A stretch of 57,064 nucleotides of DNA, taken from assembly GCA_021772955.1 (NCBI GenBank), contig JAJFKZ010000026.1:1-57064 (forward strand). Direction: 5' to 3'. Origin of the DNA: Gammaproteobacteria bacterium (lineage in GTDB: Bacteria > Pseudomonadota > Gammaproteobacteria > Xanthomonadales > Wenzhouxiangellaceae). Numbering within the stretch: the stretch's first letter is position 1; every line of letters begins with the position of its first letter. The position numbers were made by a program, and so were the translations under genes. Shown in pieces: positions 34,784 to 43,543 of this stretch. The notes below the pieces were generated by a model. The model did no database searches. It had not been told where the DNA came from and worked only from the letters and a program-made list of their open reading frames with translations.

Positions 34784-37669
34784 CTACTGGGGACTGAAGA
34801 CGGTGGTGTTCTGAGCTTTTGCTTGCGCCTGTGCCGAAGTCATGGTCAGATCATGAAAGCGGTTAGTCAGCCAAAGCGGCAGTTGATCAGCAAAAAATGG
34901 GCTGAAAAACACCGAACTACGACCACCTGGCAGCACTTCCTGTGCGTCCGGGCCGGCCGGGGTCATGACCCCAACGAAGCGTCGCGCCGGGCCTGATCCG
35001 AACATGAACTCCTGCAATCCATTGGCGCGCACGCTGTGCGTAGAAGCATCCACCACCTGATAACCGCCAGCTCTGGCAATGCCCGGTAAATCTGCCGCCA
35101 GATCAGTGAAGCCGCCACCATTGGGGATATTGAACGGATCGGTATTCAATGGATGATTGAACACGATTCTGTGCAAACGTCCCCAGCGATAGTCCATCAG
35201 TTCGGATGAGTTATTGAAGGCTGGCGCGAACTCATCACTGCGCAGCAACTCCAATGAGCTGATGATGCTACCAATGATCAGCTGACTGCGTGCATCGATG
35301 CCCTGCGGTGGATTGTTCGGGTCAAACAGCAATGGTACGCCGGACTCACCAAAGCCCTGCAACTGCTCAAAATCGACCAGTTGGCGGATCAGTGCATTCC
35401 AGGTGAGCTGATTGCTGGGTTTGAAATCACCCAGGCCCGAGCCATCCAGAATCGCATCGATGGAGTTTTGAATCAGCTGGCCACGAATGGTGGCAAACAG
35501 GGTGGCCGCCACGCTGCGTTCGATTTCGGATTGGCTTGGGGCCGGCAACGCCGCCGGGTTATCGCCCGGATCATAGCCCGCCTGAATGCCCGTAGGCGAG
35601 CTGAAATCCCAGCTCGACAACAACTGCAGTGCCTGTGCCATACGAGGATCGCAGGCAAATACAAACGGAATTTCATCCGGGCAGGTAGCGCCAGGCGGCG
35701 CCACAAACGCCGCCAGTGTGCCGACAACGATCGGATGCAGAATTTGCGCGTCCAGCATCTGGTTGTTGCCTTGCAACACGACCATGTCCTGTTCGGTGAC
35801 ATTGCCTCTGGCCACCAGATCCTGCAGCACCCGATCTACCCGGCCCATGCGCAGCGATGCATAACCTGGATTCAGGTAATACAAACCACCACCCGGGCGT
35901 AACTGATTCAGCGGGTTGTTGTCCAGCGTCACCCCGATCGGATCATTGTTGGCGTTGGCCACATAACCGCGCTCGGGATTGATGTCCTTGGGCATTTCCT
36001 GCCAGGGCATGATTTCAAACGGCACGGTCTGATTCGGCTGCGGATTCTGCACCGGCAGCCACTCATGATTGAGATCGCCGGAGCCATTGCGAATCAAGAA
36101 CGGCGGGATGCCACCATCCGGCGCCATATCGTTTTGCAGATCGGCTCGAATCGGATTTTCTGCCGAGGTGAAATAGGCGATATTGCCCTGAATATCGGCG
36201 TACACGAAGTTTTGTGAGCCAAAGTCGAACTTCTGCAGCGCGTCTTCAAACTGCGCCATGGACTTGGCGCGATTCATTTCGCGAAAGGCATCCAGTTCGA
36301 AGGTCGGTCCCCAACCAGTGTACTGCACGCTGATGCCGGTGGTGCCACTGACATCAACGATTGGACCATTGTTGCGGCGTGGCACAACGAAGGTAATGCC
36401 ACCGCCGTCCAGCGGCACATTGGCGCGACTGATACTGTTCTGCTGACCGTCCTGCGGGTTGTTGGCAAAATAGGTCTGGAAGATCAAGGTAATCGGTTCT
36501 TCCTGCCCCTTGTACATCGTTGCCACCGGCAAACCAAGACGATTCAGTTTCAGAGTTTCCTGATACGTATCCGTGACATCCATCGGGTGCACAGTGGAAC
36601 CCCAGCACAAGGTGCTGGTGCAGCCCTGGATAATGCCAGGTGTGCCCGGCACTGATACACCACTGGCTGAAAAACCGTTACCACCGGTAACGATCAGATG
36701 GTCTTCGGTGAACACGGAAGGCACATCCAGCGTCAGATGCGGATCGTTGGCGATCAGCGGAAAACCGCTGGCGCTGAACTCACCGCTCACCGCCCAGGCG
36801 TTCGAACCAGACCGGTTCTCGCGGCCATTGAGCTGTTTTCTGAGCATCGGTACGCTGCTGATTTTCTGCAAATAGCCCTGCGCCAGCGTAGCAAGCTCAG
36901 GGTCGATCGTGCCTATGCTTGCTGCCGCTGTTGCCGGCGTCTTGTCGTTGCCGCTTTGCAAGCCGAGATCAGTGTTTGAGGCCGACAACATGACACCACC
37001 GATACTCTCCAGAAATCCCGGCGCGCTGACGCGTCCATCCGGTGGTGCAAGGCGTACCAGATCCTGGGAGAACAATACTGAACCGTTAAAACCAGCCTGC
37101 TGACCAGCTTGCTGATAGGCCTGTGCCAGAATGGTGTTTTCGATGTCCAGATCAAACGACAACTGGAATGCCAGCGCCTTGCCAACGACGATGGAGTCCA
37201 CCGGCGACCATGGCGGCACCTGGTCCAGTTGCAGGGCAGCGTATTCCGGTGGCAATGGATTGTTAGCCAGATAGGTATTCACACCGTTGGCGTAGGCTTG
37301 CAGCCAGCCGCGAGTATCCGCGGTCAGCGCCGCATAGGTGGTCCAGGCCGAACGGCGCAGGCCCAATGTGCGCAATTGCACATCGTTGGCCAACTGGCTG
37401 GAACCGAACAACTCAGCCGAGCTGCCGCTGGCGACACGGCGATTCAGATCCATCCCGAAAAAACGATCACGCGCATGCAGATAACCCTGCATGTAGGCCA
37501 CGTCCAGCTCGCTGCTGCCGGAGATGGTTGGAATGCCATTGGCATCTTCATACACGGTGACATTGGCGTTGATGCCGGGCACACTGACCTGGGCCGCGAC
37601 CGACCCAGCCAACATGGCTGCAAACAAGGCAAAGGACGATAAGATCAATAGAGTTGATGTATTTTTCAT
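34784..37669 (-). CDS. Penicillin acylase family protein (Ntn hydrolase)
   Basis: A 961-residue periplasmic Ntn-hydrolase of the penicillin/acyl-homoserine lactone acylase family. Residues 1-26 are a signal peptide (ending VAAQ). The alpha part carries YEDANGIPTISGSSELDVAYMQGYLHARDRFFGMDLNRR. Autocleavage is expected before Ser289 in NRSGSNAWAVSG, which becomes the N-terminal nucleophile. The beta part has IANDPHLTLDVPS and PGIIQGCTSTLCWGSTV. It hydrolyses an amide of an acyl chain; penicillin, acyl-homoserine lactones and siderophore precursors are all substrates in the family, so the real one is unknown. The chain is longer than typical (about 760-870) with insertions in the beta part. Confidence 0.87.
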   Translation of the reverse strand: MKNTSTLLILSSFALFAAMLAGSVAAQVSVPGINANVTVYEDANGIPTISGSSELDVAYMQGYLHARDRFFGMDLNRRVASGSSAELFGSSQLANDVQLRTLGLRRSAWTTYAALTADTRGWLQAYANGVNTYLANNPLPPEYAALQLDQVPPWSPVDSIVVGKALAFQLSFDLDIENTILAQAYQQAGQQAGFNGSVLFSQDLVRLAPPDGRVSAPGFLESIGGVMLSASNTDLGLQSGNDKTPATAAASIGTIDPELATLAQGYLQKISSVPMLRKQLNGRENRSGSNAWAVSGEFSASGFPLIANDPHLTLDVPSVFTEDHLIVTGGNGFSASGVSVPGTPGIIQGCTSTLCWGSTVHPMDVTDTYQETLKLNRLGLPVATMYKGQEEPITLIFQTYFANNPQDGQQNSISRANVPLDGGGITFVVPRRNNGPIVDVSGTTGISVQYTGWGPTFELDAFREMNRAKSMAQFEDALQKFDFGSQNFVYADIQGNIAYFTSAENPIRADLQNDMAPDGGIPPFLIRNGSGDLNHEWLPVQNPQPNQTVPFEIMPWQEMPKDINPERGYVANANNDPIGVTLDNNPLNQLRPGGGLYYLNPGYASLRMGRVDRVLQDLVARGNVTEQDMVVLQGNNQMLDAQILHPIVVGTLAAFVAPPGATCPDEIPFVFACDPRMAQALQLLSSWDFSSPTGIQAGYDPGDNPAALPAPSQSEIERSVAATLFATIRGQLIQNSIDAILDGSGLGDFKPSNQLTWNALIRQLVDFEQLQGFGESGVPLLFDPNNPPQGIDARSQLIIGSIISSLELLRSDEFAPAFNNSSELMDYRWGRLHRIVFNHPLNTDPFNIPNGGGFTDLAADLPGIARAGGYQVVDASTHSVRANGLQEFMFGSGPARRFVGVMTPAGPDAQEVLPGGRSSVFFSPFFADQLPLWLTNRFHDLTMTSAQAQAKAQNTTVFSPQ

Positions 37670-37767
37670 GACGGCTCCCCGAGCAATTCGCAGCTCGACA
37701 ATCAGGACAGGAAGTTGTGTTTTATTAGTCTACACGAAGATGCACTGCGAATGCAGTGTGTGGTTCT

Positions 37768-38136
37768 TCAGTTGCAAAAATCGGCTTTACTGGCAGCAAT
37801 GATCAGCGCCAACCAACCACCCAGCAACAACATGCCGCCGATCGGTGTGAGCCAGAACAAGGTAAGCGGCGTCATGGCGGCCAGATACAGACTGCCGCAA
37901 AACAACAACATACCAGCCAGCCAGGCCCACACCACCAGCGTGCGCCAGCCATTGGCAGGCAGCAGCGCCGCTGTGGCCAGCAGCGCCAGGGTATGATAAA
38001 AATGGTATTGATTGGCCAACTGCAGCCAACCTTGCTGGCGCCCGTCAAGCTGCACACCATGGCTGGCAAATGCCCCCAACAGAACCGCCAATAAGCCGGA
38101 CATGGCAGTCAGGACTAGTGCCCTGTCACGCCTCAT
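37768..38136 (-). CDS. DUF423 membrane protein
   Basis: A 122-residue protein with four membrane spans. LGAFASHGVQL, YHFYHTLALL and CGSLYLAAMTPLTLFWLTPIGGMLLLGGW match the DUF423 (YgdD) family. The function is unknown. Its ATG and first eight codons lie inside the left arm of a 26-bp inverted repeat whose other arm is 220 bp upstream, so its promoter region is within the enclosed segment. A hairpin (CACTGC/GCAGTG, 37743-37758) follows its stop and might act as a weak terminator. Confidence 0.85.
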   Translation of the reverse strand: MRRDRALVLTAMSGLLAVLLGAFASHGVQLDGRQQGWLQLANQYHFYHTLALLATAALLPANGWRTLVVWAWLAGMLLFCGSLYLAAMTPLTLFWLTPIGGMLLLGGWLALIIAASKADFCN

Positions 38137-38385
38137 ACGGCACTTTCAGCCAGGCGAGAAGCGGTCAGCTGCCAGGCGCGCGAGCGCAGCACTAGCTGGG
38201 CTAATTCAAGCGAGTGCAACACCGCAGATGGCCGCTTATCGCCTGGCCCACAGGGAGCTTGGCATTGGCACCAATGCTGTGTTGCAGTTCTTGGCAAGGG
38301 CGCGCCATTACCTGCAAACTGCGCCTTGCCTTGATACCAATGCCAGGCTCTGCAAGCCTCATATGAGGCGTGACAGGACACTGGT
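38114..38385. repeat. 272-bp inverted-repeat element with nested stems
   Basis: Outer arms 38114-38139 and 38360-38385 are inverted copies of 26 bp with 3 mismatches and a 16-bp identical core (CCTGTCACGCCTCATA). Inside are two more inverted pairs: 38149-38164 with 38232-38247 (15/16) and 38258-38274 with 38331-38347 (14/17). Together they can fold as a three-way junction. The left arm covers the first codons of the DUF423 gene. It could be a miniature transposable element, an invertible promoter segment or a structured RNA; I see no target duplication. Confidence 0.7.
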
Positions 38386-38412
38386 ATGCTGCGAGCGCGC
38401 ATCAGTTGCGCA

Positions 38413-39771
38413 TCAATTGTCACCTTCGACGATGGCATCAGGCACCGGTTTGAGCAAGTCAGTCATGCGCTTGTTCAGAGCATTGTATTTGTATTCTGGA
38501 AGCACGAATTCCCAGCCACGCAGGCGCCGATTCAAACGCTCCACTTCGGCGGCAGGAGCTGCGCCTGTATCCGCATCACTGTCAGCGTCGGCTGGCTGGG
38601 CTTCGTCGGTGTCACTGGCTGTGTCTTGGGCGGTAGCGCTGGCAACAGTCTCAGCCGCATTGGCCGCTCCTGCTCCGTCCGTGTTCTGATCCAGCTGCTG
38701 TTGCGGCTGTGCTACCGGCTGATGACCCGGTTCCAGTGATGCTTCGGCACGCAGCAGGTATTCATATTCAGTCGCTATCGGGCTGTTTTCAGTAGCTTCG
38801 CTGCTGCTGACTTCACTGCCACTCTCACTGCCGTCAGTGACGTCGCTGGCGCTGACAAGCTCACGTCGGTACAGACTCAGCAGCAGGTTGATACCATTGT
38901 CACTGACGAACAACAGCCTGGTGCTGGTCTCTGGCAAGTCTTTGGCTGCCTTGCGAACATCATCAGCGCGCAAACCCGTGAGCGCGTTGACGATGCCGTT
39001 GATGACCCATTGACCGGTTAATTCCCGCCCCTCGGGCAGATTCTGCAACTGCAATTCCAGGGCATCTGTATTGGGTCTGGCGAGCTGAATCAGATCTTTG
39101 TCGGCATGTCTTATGGTGACTGTGCTGATGCGGCTGCTTTGCCAATCCAGAATGCCCAGATCCAGCCAGTCGCGCGGTTGGGTCGGCACTTCCAGCGTTT
39201 TGTCCACCAGATAACTCTGTACCTGCTGGGGTTTGCGCACATAGCGGCCTTCCAGATCATCCGATCGAATGCCGATGATCAGTTCATTGTCCTCGCCCTG
39301 ACTCCAGCGCAGCAGACCGCCGCCAGTCTGTGTGTCGCTGATGGCCGCGACGCCCAATCGCGGATACATCGATTCACGGGCGGTCTTGGCAGCAATCACG
39401 CGTGCCTGACCCAGCTCACGCAGTAAATCGCGAACCTTGGCCCAGTCTGCCGGGTGGTTGTTTTTTTGCACCACCTGCCAGCCATTGACATGCCCGTTGT
39501 CTTGCCCGTTGTCTTGCCCGTTGTCTTGCCCGTTGTCTTGCCCATGGTCTTGCCGTTGCAGCTCGACCAACAACTGCTCCCCGGCCCCGTAAATCTGGAG
39601 ATTGTCGATGTCATTCGCATAATCAGCGAACTCTGGCAACAGCAGATCACCACTGGCCACGGTGCCACCTTCTGTGTCGCCGGTACGGCCCGGCTGACGT
39701 GTAATCTGCCAGGCGAGAATGCTGGTGATAATGGCTGCCAGCGCCAGCAGCAGCAGGGTTCTGTTGCTCAT
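38413..39771 (-). CDS. DUF4340 protein of the Gld-type ABC cluster
   Basis: A 452-residue membrane-anchored protein with one N-terminal span (TLLLLALAAIITSILAW) and a large outside part typical of DUF4340 (NLQIYGAGEQLLVELQR, SYLVDKTLEVPTQPRDWLDL). The track starts at 39801; the ATG at 39771 overlaps the previous stop by 4 bp and begins MSNRTLL directly before the membrane span, so I use it. Residues about 80-95 contain a DNGQ repeat coded by 12-bp tandem units. The region from about 300 to 430 is acidic and low-complexity. DUF4340 proteins follow GldG-like proteins in many gammaproteobacteria; function unknown. Confidence 0.82.
   Translation of the reverse strand: MSNRTLLLLALAAIITSILAWQITRQPGRTGDTEGGTVASGDLLLPEFADYANDIDNLQIYGAGEQLLVELQRQDHGQDNGQDNGQDNGQDNGHVNGWQVVQKNNHPADWAKVRDLLRELGQARVIAAKTARESMYPRLGVAAISDTQTGGGLLRWSQGEDNELIIGIRSDDLEGRYVRKPQQVQSYLVDKTLEVPTQPRDWLDLGILDWQSSRISTVTIRHADKDLIQLARPNTDALELQLQNLPEGRELTGQWVINGIVNALTGLRADDVRKAAKDLPETSTRLLFVSDNGINLLLSLYRRELVSASDVTDGSESGSEVSSSEATENSPIATEYEYLLRAEASLEPGHQPVAQPQQQLDQNTDGAGAANAAETVASATAQDTASDTDEAQPADADSDADTGAAPAAEVERLNRRLRGWEFVLPEYKYNALNKRMTDLLKPVPDAIVEGDN
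39493..39552 (-). repeat. 12-bp tandem repeat in the DUF4340 gene
   Basis: Four exact units of CCCGTTGTCTTG and one degenerate unit (CCCATGGTCTTG), coding DNGQ repeats on the minus strand. The unit is a multiple of three, so gain or loss changes length without a frameshift. Confidence 0.95.
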
Positions 39772-41624
39772 GCCTGAGCTCCCTGGCGACGCCGGCGCCA
39801 TTGCAGCAGTAGCAACAACAGCACCACCAACAGCGGCACCAGACCGATGTTGATGACCTTCAGTGTTGTTCCCAGCGCCTCGATTTCTTTGTCCAGTTCC
39901 CGGCGCACCTTGCGCAGATCCCGGCGAATTTCCAGTCGTTGCTCGATAAACTGATCAATCTCCTGCTGCTGTTCGACCGAGAACACACTCAGATTACCGC
40001 TGTCTTCCGGTCGCGCAGATTGCAGTTCATTGATACGCTGCTCGGTTTCCTGCAACTGCTGTTGCAAACGCTGTTCGGTATCACGCAGGCGCTGCTCGGC
40101 GTCGCGTCGCAAACGATCCACACGCGTGAATGGCCGCGCCGACGTTGCGCGCGTGCGGATACTGATCAAATCGCTGTTGCCAATCAGATTGTCTACTGCA
40201 TTGATGACCAGATCGCCGTTGTTGGCAAATGGACTGAGTAGGGTCTGACCGAAGAAATTCTGCCGCTGCACCCAGAACCGATCATCCAGCAGGTCGGTAT
40301 CGCCGACCAGTACCACATTGATCTCGCCCTGACTGACGCCACCAGCGCTGACCGCGCGCTCCGGAAAGGCGGTAGCGGCCGCACCGTCGACGCGCACAGC
40401 CAGATTGTAAACGGTGCCAGAAGCTGCAAAACCGTTTAACAGATCAGCCGGGTTGCGCAGCATGTTCAACCGACTGGTGTTGATCAGCTGGCTGTTCTCA
40501 CTGCTTTGCAACAGCGGCTGCATGGTGGTGGTAGCGTTTTCGGCACGCGTGAAGTGTCCGGCCGTGGACACATTCACCGTTTCCAGCTCGGCGGTGATGA
40601 TATCGTCATCCGACATCGCGTCTTCGGTCAGGCCAAGAATGGCCACATGTCGGATCGGCGCTTGCCCCTGTCCCAGGCTGACCTGCAAAGCGTACAACGC
40701 ATCGCCAACCACGTTGGCGGCATCAAAGGCCACCCCCCAGGACTGAAACAGTTGCGGCAGTGTGGAACTGCCGGGTATGCCTGGCCCGCCCATCGGTGCG
40801 GACTCTGTGTTGGTATCCTGTTCCGCATTGGGGTCGACGAAAGCCAGCACGCGTCCACCTTGCAACGCGAACTGATCGATGGCGTAACGCAGATCTTCAC
40901 TGAGATCCTTGGGGTGCACCAGCAGCAATAGATCCAGACCCGGCGGCAATTCGGTCGCGGTGTTGACGATGGCCTGAACATCAAACAGCTGTTTCAGTTG
41001 ATCATAAATGGCCCAGCCCGGCGTCATGCTGCCGCGTTGCGGATCAAAACCGCCACTGATCGGCAGCGCGCTGATCATGCCGACGGTCAACGGTTCCGGC
41101 TGATTCAGGGTATAGATCATCTTGGCCAGATCGTATTCCAGATAGGCTTCCTTGTCCGGCTGCAGAAACGGAATCACCTGCACGCCATCAATGGCATTCA
41201 CGCCGACCACGCCGAAATACAGCGTATCCACACCATTGTTGACCGGAATCGCTTGCAAGCTATAGGCAGCAGCCTGGTCTTCTGCTTCGGAAAACGGCGC
41301 CGGATCAATGTACTCCAGACGCAGCTTGTTGCCGGCATGGGATTGGAACTCCTGCAACATCTCGCTGACGCGCTGCTGATAGGAGCGTATCTGCGGCAGA
41401 CCTGCGCTGGCCCTGGATGAGAAGTACAACTGCAGGGTGATGGGCTCTTCGATGTTGTTGAGTATGTTTTTGGTGCCAGCAGTCAGGGTGTAGAGATTAT
41501 TCTCGGTCAGATCCAGTCGCCCGCCACGCAATAAGGCGTTGCTGAGCATGGTCAGCGCCAAAAACAACACAGCCAGAAGCAGCAGACTGCTCCATGAAAA
41601 AAGGGTCTTGTTATGCTTGTTCAT
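39768..41624 (-). CDS. GldG-like ABC auxiliary protein
   Basis: A 618-residue protein of the ABC_transp_aux (GldG) family. It has an N-terminal membrane span (LLLLAVLFLALTMLSNALL), a conserved start of the outside domain (GGRLDLTENNLYTLTAGTKNIL), the middle domain (LLLLVHPKDLSEDLRYAIDQFALQGGRVLAFVDP), a coiled coil near 510-590 and a C-terminal span (INIGLVPLLVVLLLLLLQW). It lies between the ABC permease (7-bp gap) and the DUF4340 gene. In Bacteroidetes GldA-GldF-GldG support gliding; in proteobacteria the role is unknown, so gliding is not claimed. Confidence 0.85.
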   Translation of the reverse strand: MNKHNKTLFSWSSLLLLAVLFLALTMLSNALLRGGRLDLTENNLYTLTAGTKNILNNIEEPITLQLYFSSRASAGLPQIRSYQQRVSEMLQEFQSHAGNKLRLEYIDPAPFSEAEDQAAAYSLQAIPVNNGVDTLYFGVVGVNAIDGVQVIPFLQPDKEAYLEYDLAKMIYTLNQPEPLTVGMISALPISGGFDPQRGSMTPGWAIYDQLKQLFDVQAIVNTATELPPGLDLLLLVHPKDLSEDLRYAIDQFALQGGRVLAFVDPNAEQDTNTESAPMGGPGIPGSSTLPQLFQSWGVAFDAANVVGDALYALQVSLGQGQAPIRHVAILGLTEDAMSDDDIITAELETVNVSTAGHFTRAENATTTMQPLLQSSENSQLINTSRLNMLRNPADLLNGFAASGTVYNLAVRVDGAAATAFPERAVSAGGVSQGEINVVLVGDTDLLDDRFWVQRQNFFGQTLLSPFANNGDLVINAVDNLIGNSDLISIRTRATSARPFTRVDRLRRDAEQRLRDTEQRLQQQLQETEQRINELQSARPEDSGNLSVFSVEQQQEIDQFIEQRLEIRRDLRKVRRELDKEIEALGTTLKVINIGLVPLLVVLLLLLLQWRRRRQGAQA

Positions 41625-41631
41625 TGCTCTC

Positions 41632-42378
41632 TCAATCCGCTTTGCGTAATTGCAGGATGATGGCGTTGGCGGTCAACCAGAAGCCGATCATCAGCATGAA
41701 AAAGATCAGATCACGCAGATCCAGTACCCCGCGGGAAATATCGGCGAAGTGGCTGATCAGGCTAAGATTGGCGATACCGTCAACGAACACCTGCGGCAAC
41801 CAGGCACGAAACGCTTCCAGCACGATCGGCAGACCGCTGAGCAAAAAGCCAAAGCAAACCACCACCGACAGAATGAAAGCCACCACCTGATTACGGGTCA
41901 AGGCAGAGATGCAACTGCCTATCGCCAGAAAGGCACCGGCCATCAGCCAACTACCGATGTAGGCCGCCAGAATGACGCCGTTGTCCGGATCACCCAGATA
42001 GTTGACCGAAAACCAGATCGGCACCGTCAGCAGCAACGCCAACCCCAGAAACAACCAGGCAGCAAGAAACTTGCCGACAATGGCTTCAACCAGCGTTACC
42101 GGCAGCGTCAGCAGCAGCTCGATGGTGCCGGATTTGCGTTCTTCGGCCCACAAGCGCATGGACAACGCCGGCACCAGAAACAGATACAGCCACGGATGGA
42201 AGCGGAAAAACGGCTCCAGATCAGCAATACCGCGCTGATAGAATCCCCCCAGATAAAAGGCGAAAGCCGCCGCCATGACGGTGAAAATAATGATGAAAAC
42301 CCATGCCACCGGAGTGACAAAATAGGCCTTGAGTTCGCGTTGCATGATGGTGAGCATGCCGTTCAGACGGGATTTCAT
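41632..42378 (-). CDS. ABC-2 type permease (GldF-like)
   Basis: A 248-residue ABC transporter permease with six membrane spans. The segments ELKAYFVTPVAWVFIIIFTVM, LSMRLWAEERKSGTIELLLTLPVTLVEAIVGKFLAAW and GSCISALTRNQVVAFILSVVV are typical of ABC-2/GldF permeases. Its start overlaps the ATPase gene stop by 4 bp. Direction of transport and substrate are unknown. Confidence 0.88.
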   Translation of the reverse strand: MKSRLNGMLTIMQRELKAYFVTPVAWVFIIIFTVMAAAFAFYLGGFYQRGIADLEPFFRFHPWLYLFLVPALSMRLWAEERKSGTIELLLTLPVTLVEAIVGKFLAAWLFLGLALLLTVPIWFSVNYLGDPDNGVILAAYIGSWLMAGAFLAIGSCISALTRNQVVAFILSVVVCFGFLLSGLPIVLEAFRAWLPQVFVDGIANLSLISHFADISRGVLDLRDLIFFMLMIGFWLTANAIILQLRKAD

Positions 42379-43328
42379 GCGACCTCCTTGACATCGGTAG
42401 CAGTACGATCAGGTTCCGAACTGCGGGTAATCTCACGAAACACTTCATCCAGCCGACCTTCTTCAAGCCGGATACTGTCCACTGACCAGCCGTGTTTGTC
42501 GATGCTGGCCGTCACCGCGGACAGCAACTGTGCCTGGTCATGCGGGAACAAGGTCAACTCGTCGTCGTTGATTTCCACCCTGGCGACGCCCGCAAGCTTG
42601 CTCAGGATGCTGGCCGCAGATCGCAACTCAGCCATTTTCAGCGTTACCGCATTGTGATAGCGTGAGCGACCGATCAGCCCGGCCGGCGTATCATCGGCGA
42701 CCACACGACCGCGGGCAATGATCATGGCGCGATTACACAGTGCATCGACTTCTTCCAGAATGTGCGTGGAGACGATGATGATGCGGTTCTCGGACATCGA
42801 GCTGATCAACTCGCGTACATGGTGTTTCTGGTTTGGATCCAGACCGTCGGTGGGTTCATCCAGAATCAGCACCCGCGGATCATGCAAAATGGCCTGGGCC
42901 AGACCAACCCGGCGCTTGAAACCCTTGGACAAGGTCTCGATGCTTTGCTGCAAGACGCTGCCCAGTTCCAGACGCTCGGCCGCTGCCGCCGCCTTGTGCC
43001 TGGCTTCATGGCCTGTGAAGCCGCGCGCCTTGGCAATAAACTGCAGAAAATCAGTCACCGTCATCTCACCATACAATGGCGCACCTTCGGGTAAATAACC
43101 GATTTCTTGTCGCGCCCGCAGGCTGTCGGTGACAATGTCGTGGCCGTTGATAACAGCATTACCGGAGCTGGGTGCCAGAAACCCGGTCAGCATTTTCATG
43201 GTGGTGGATTTGCCGGCTCCGTTCGGACCCAGAAAGCCCAAAACCTCGCCCGGCTCAACCTTGAAACTGATATTGTCGACCGCCAGCAGACGATCAAAAT
43301 ATCGCGTCAGTGCTCTCGCTTCAATCAT
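42375..43328 (-). CDS. ABC transporter ATPase (GldA-like)
   Basis: A 317-residue ATPase with Walker A GPNGAGKST (34-42), Q-loop, signature LSKGFKRRVGLAQA, Walker B VLILDEPTDGLDP and His switch STHILEEVDAL. The C-terminal about 90 residues after the nucleotide domain resemble the extension of GldA/CcmA-type exporters. The signature LSKGFKRR is the variant usual in this subfamily. First gene of the cluster ATPase-permease-GldG-DUF4340. Confidence 0.9.
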   Translation of the reverse strand: MIEARALTRYFDRLLAVDNISFKVEPGEVLGFLGPNGAGKSTTMKMLTGFLAPSSGNAVINGHDIVTDSLRARQEIGYLPEGAPLYGEMTVTDFLQFIAKARGFTGHEARHKAAAAAERLELGSVLQQSIETLSKGFKRRVGLAQAILHDPRVLILDEPTDGLDPNQKHHVRELISSMSENRIIIVSTHILEEVDALCNRAMIIARGRVVADDTPAGLIGRSRYHNAVTLKMAELRSAASILSKLAGVARVEINDDELTLFPHDQAQLLSAVTASIDKHGWSVDSIRLEEGRLDEVFREITRSSEPDRTATDVKEVA

Positions 43329-43543
43329 AAGAAGTCTCTAGTATTCTATTGCTGCAAGACGTGCTGGTCAGGGGCAACACTATGCCAGCTCCCAGACCGG
43401 TGTCAATATCGGGTTGTGTGGACTCCAATTCAAGTGCGTTCGACCGCAGCAAGCGCAAAAATGTTCAGTCTGGCCGGGCTTCACTTTGCTGCCCAAAGCG
43501 GCTATGTTGTAGTAATGAATGACCAGCTTGTAGCATCGACCTT

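Noticed and set aside
39493-39552. CRISPR-like short repeats
   Set aside because: Units are 12 bp, contiguous without spacers and in frame within a coding gene.
41650-42657. 335-residue ORF on the plus strand
   Set aside because: Antisense to the ABC permease and ATPase; extremely Gln/His/Arg-rich composition typical of a shadow frame.
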